Under the pieces are notes generated by a model. It saw only the letters and a list, made by a program, of their open reading frames with translations, had not been told where the DNA came from and searched no databases. The position numbers and the translations under genes were made by a program. From contig NC_004722.1 in assembly GCF_000007825.1 (NCBI RefSeq), positions 2,396,501-2,460,500 on the forward strand: a stretch of DNA of 64,000 bases, read 5' to 3'. The DNA is from Bacillus cereus ATCC 14579. Its GTDB lineage: Bacteria; Bacillota; Bacilli; Bacillales; Bacillaceae_G. Below, in pieces: positions 63,655 to 64,000 of this stretch; the first letter of the stretch is position 1; each line of letters opens with the position of its first letter.

Positions 63655-64000
63655 TGAACTGCACCCCAATTGTTAGACACAGTCTAACAATTGGAGGTGC
63701 AGTTTTTTGTATGACAAAATTTACGAAGGATTTAAAGTCAACGCTCGTTCAAGGATTTAATCCGAAAATAATTTCTCAAGCAGAATATGCAAAACAGATG
63801 CATATTACAAAGGCACAATTTCAATACTGGTTACGCTTATACGAACTCCATGGAGAAGAAGGTTTACACGAGGTCTATACAAATTACACCGCAGAGTTTA
63901 AACTAGACGTACTAAATTTTATGGCTCAATCGGGTATATCGTTAATGGATACAGCGGCTATATTCATGGTTCCTTCTTTTACAACGGTTTATCAATGGAA
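63655..64000 (+). mobile_element. Left end of an IS3-family-like insertion sequence
   Basis: The element seems to begin with TGAACTGCACCCC near 63655 and runs off the window. Its first 55 bases form a long hairpin (CTGCACC CCAATTGTTAGAC against GTCTAACAATTGG AGGTGCAG, one bulged base) followed by six Ts, which shields the transposase from outside transcription. The right end and target duplication cannot be seen. Confidence 0.7.
63711..64000 (+). CDS. Transposase OrfA-like protein (helix-turn-helix), partial
   Basis: The first 96 codons are visible. Two helix-turn-helix repeats appear (ISQAEYAKQMHITKAQFQYW, and later GISLMDTAAIFMVPSFTTVY followed by QW), as in OrfA of IS150-group IS3 elements. 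It would bind the terminal inverted repeats; the catalytic OrfB would follow outside the window. The ribosome site is poor, overlapping the hairpin (GGAGGTGC about 15 bases upstream). Confidence 0.75.
   Translation, partial: MTKFTKDLKSTLVQGFNPKIISQAEYAKQMHITKAQFQYWLRLYELHGEEGLHEVYTNYTAEFKLDVLNFMAQSGISLMDTAAIFMVPSFTTVYQW

Noticed and set aside
1..64000. CRISPR arrays, rRNA genes, riboswitches and PlcR boxes
   Set aside because: No regularly spaced repeats, rRNA sequence or convincing riboswitch fold was noticed, and no full TATGNANNNNTNCATA site was found on reading; a computed scan would be more reliable.

Overview
The window looks like a Bacillus cereus-group chromosome (B. cereus / B. thuringiensis / close relative). 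The DNA is AT-rich with strong AGGAGG ribosome binding sites. It carries a kurstakin-type lipopeptide synthetase, a Bla1-type class A beta-lactamase beside a SigP/RsiP-like sigma/anti-sigma pair, and a yng-like leucine-degradation operon. Assignments rest on motif reading and remembered family features; no database search was run.

Layout. (1) 1-25960: a nonribosomal peptide synthetase cluster, open at the left edge. Seven modules lie on three proteins (krsA 3' part, krsB, krsC), followed by an Sfp-type phosphopantetheinyl transferase and a type II thioesterase. Manually extracted adenylation codes read Thr - Gly-like - Ala - Ser - unassigned - Gln - Gln, with epimerase domains after modules 1 and 6. 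This fits the heptapeptide kurstakin (Thr-Gly-Ala-Ser-His-Gln-Gln). krsC carries two single-base frameshifts, both in the Ser module. (2) 25961-28750: a decayed stretch with a strong terminator, two degenerate adjacent tRNA-like genes (His-like, Trp-like), small ORFs, and a fragment of an erythromycin-esterase-family gene. (3) 28750-38995: accessory genes: a lysozyme-like protein, a GNAT acetyltransferase, a 26-residue strongly amphipathic PSM-like peptide with a cre-like site in its promoter, a 43-residue membrane peptide, an SLH/glucosaminidase protein, several wrecked genes, a collagenase lacking its N-terminal half, and a serine hydrolase.

(4) 39100-48500: a beta-lactam response island. 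An ECF sigma factor and its membrane anti-sigma (SigP/RsiP-like) are surrounded by three penicillin-binding proteins and the beta-lactamase bla1. Four promoters with GGAACA and GTCTAT separated by exactly 17 bases lie upstream of one PBP, the sigma operon, a second PBP and bla1. The second PBP gene is split by a frameshift. (5) 48500-55200: a second GNAT acetyltransferase, a metallophosphoesterase, an ABC exporter with a TetR regulator and a palindromic operator, a WGxxGxxG-type small secreted protein, and a DUF523/DUF1722 protein.

(6) 55400-63400: a leucine/branched-chain acyl-CoA catabolic operon: acyl-CoA dehydrogenase (interrupted by a stop codon), biotin carboxylase, small biotin carrier, HMG-CoA lyase, enoyl-CoA hydratase, carboxyltransferase, then a hairpin and an acyl-CoA synthetase. 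(7) 63655-64000: the left end of an IS3-family-like insertion sequence running off the window.

An unusual number of genes are broken by single-base or dinucleotide changes. Either this strain is decaying at several loci or the assembly contains small errors. The most novel-looking items are the PSM-like peptide, the four-promoter sigma regulon as a set, and the tRNA-like pair.
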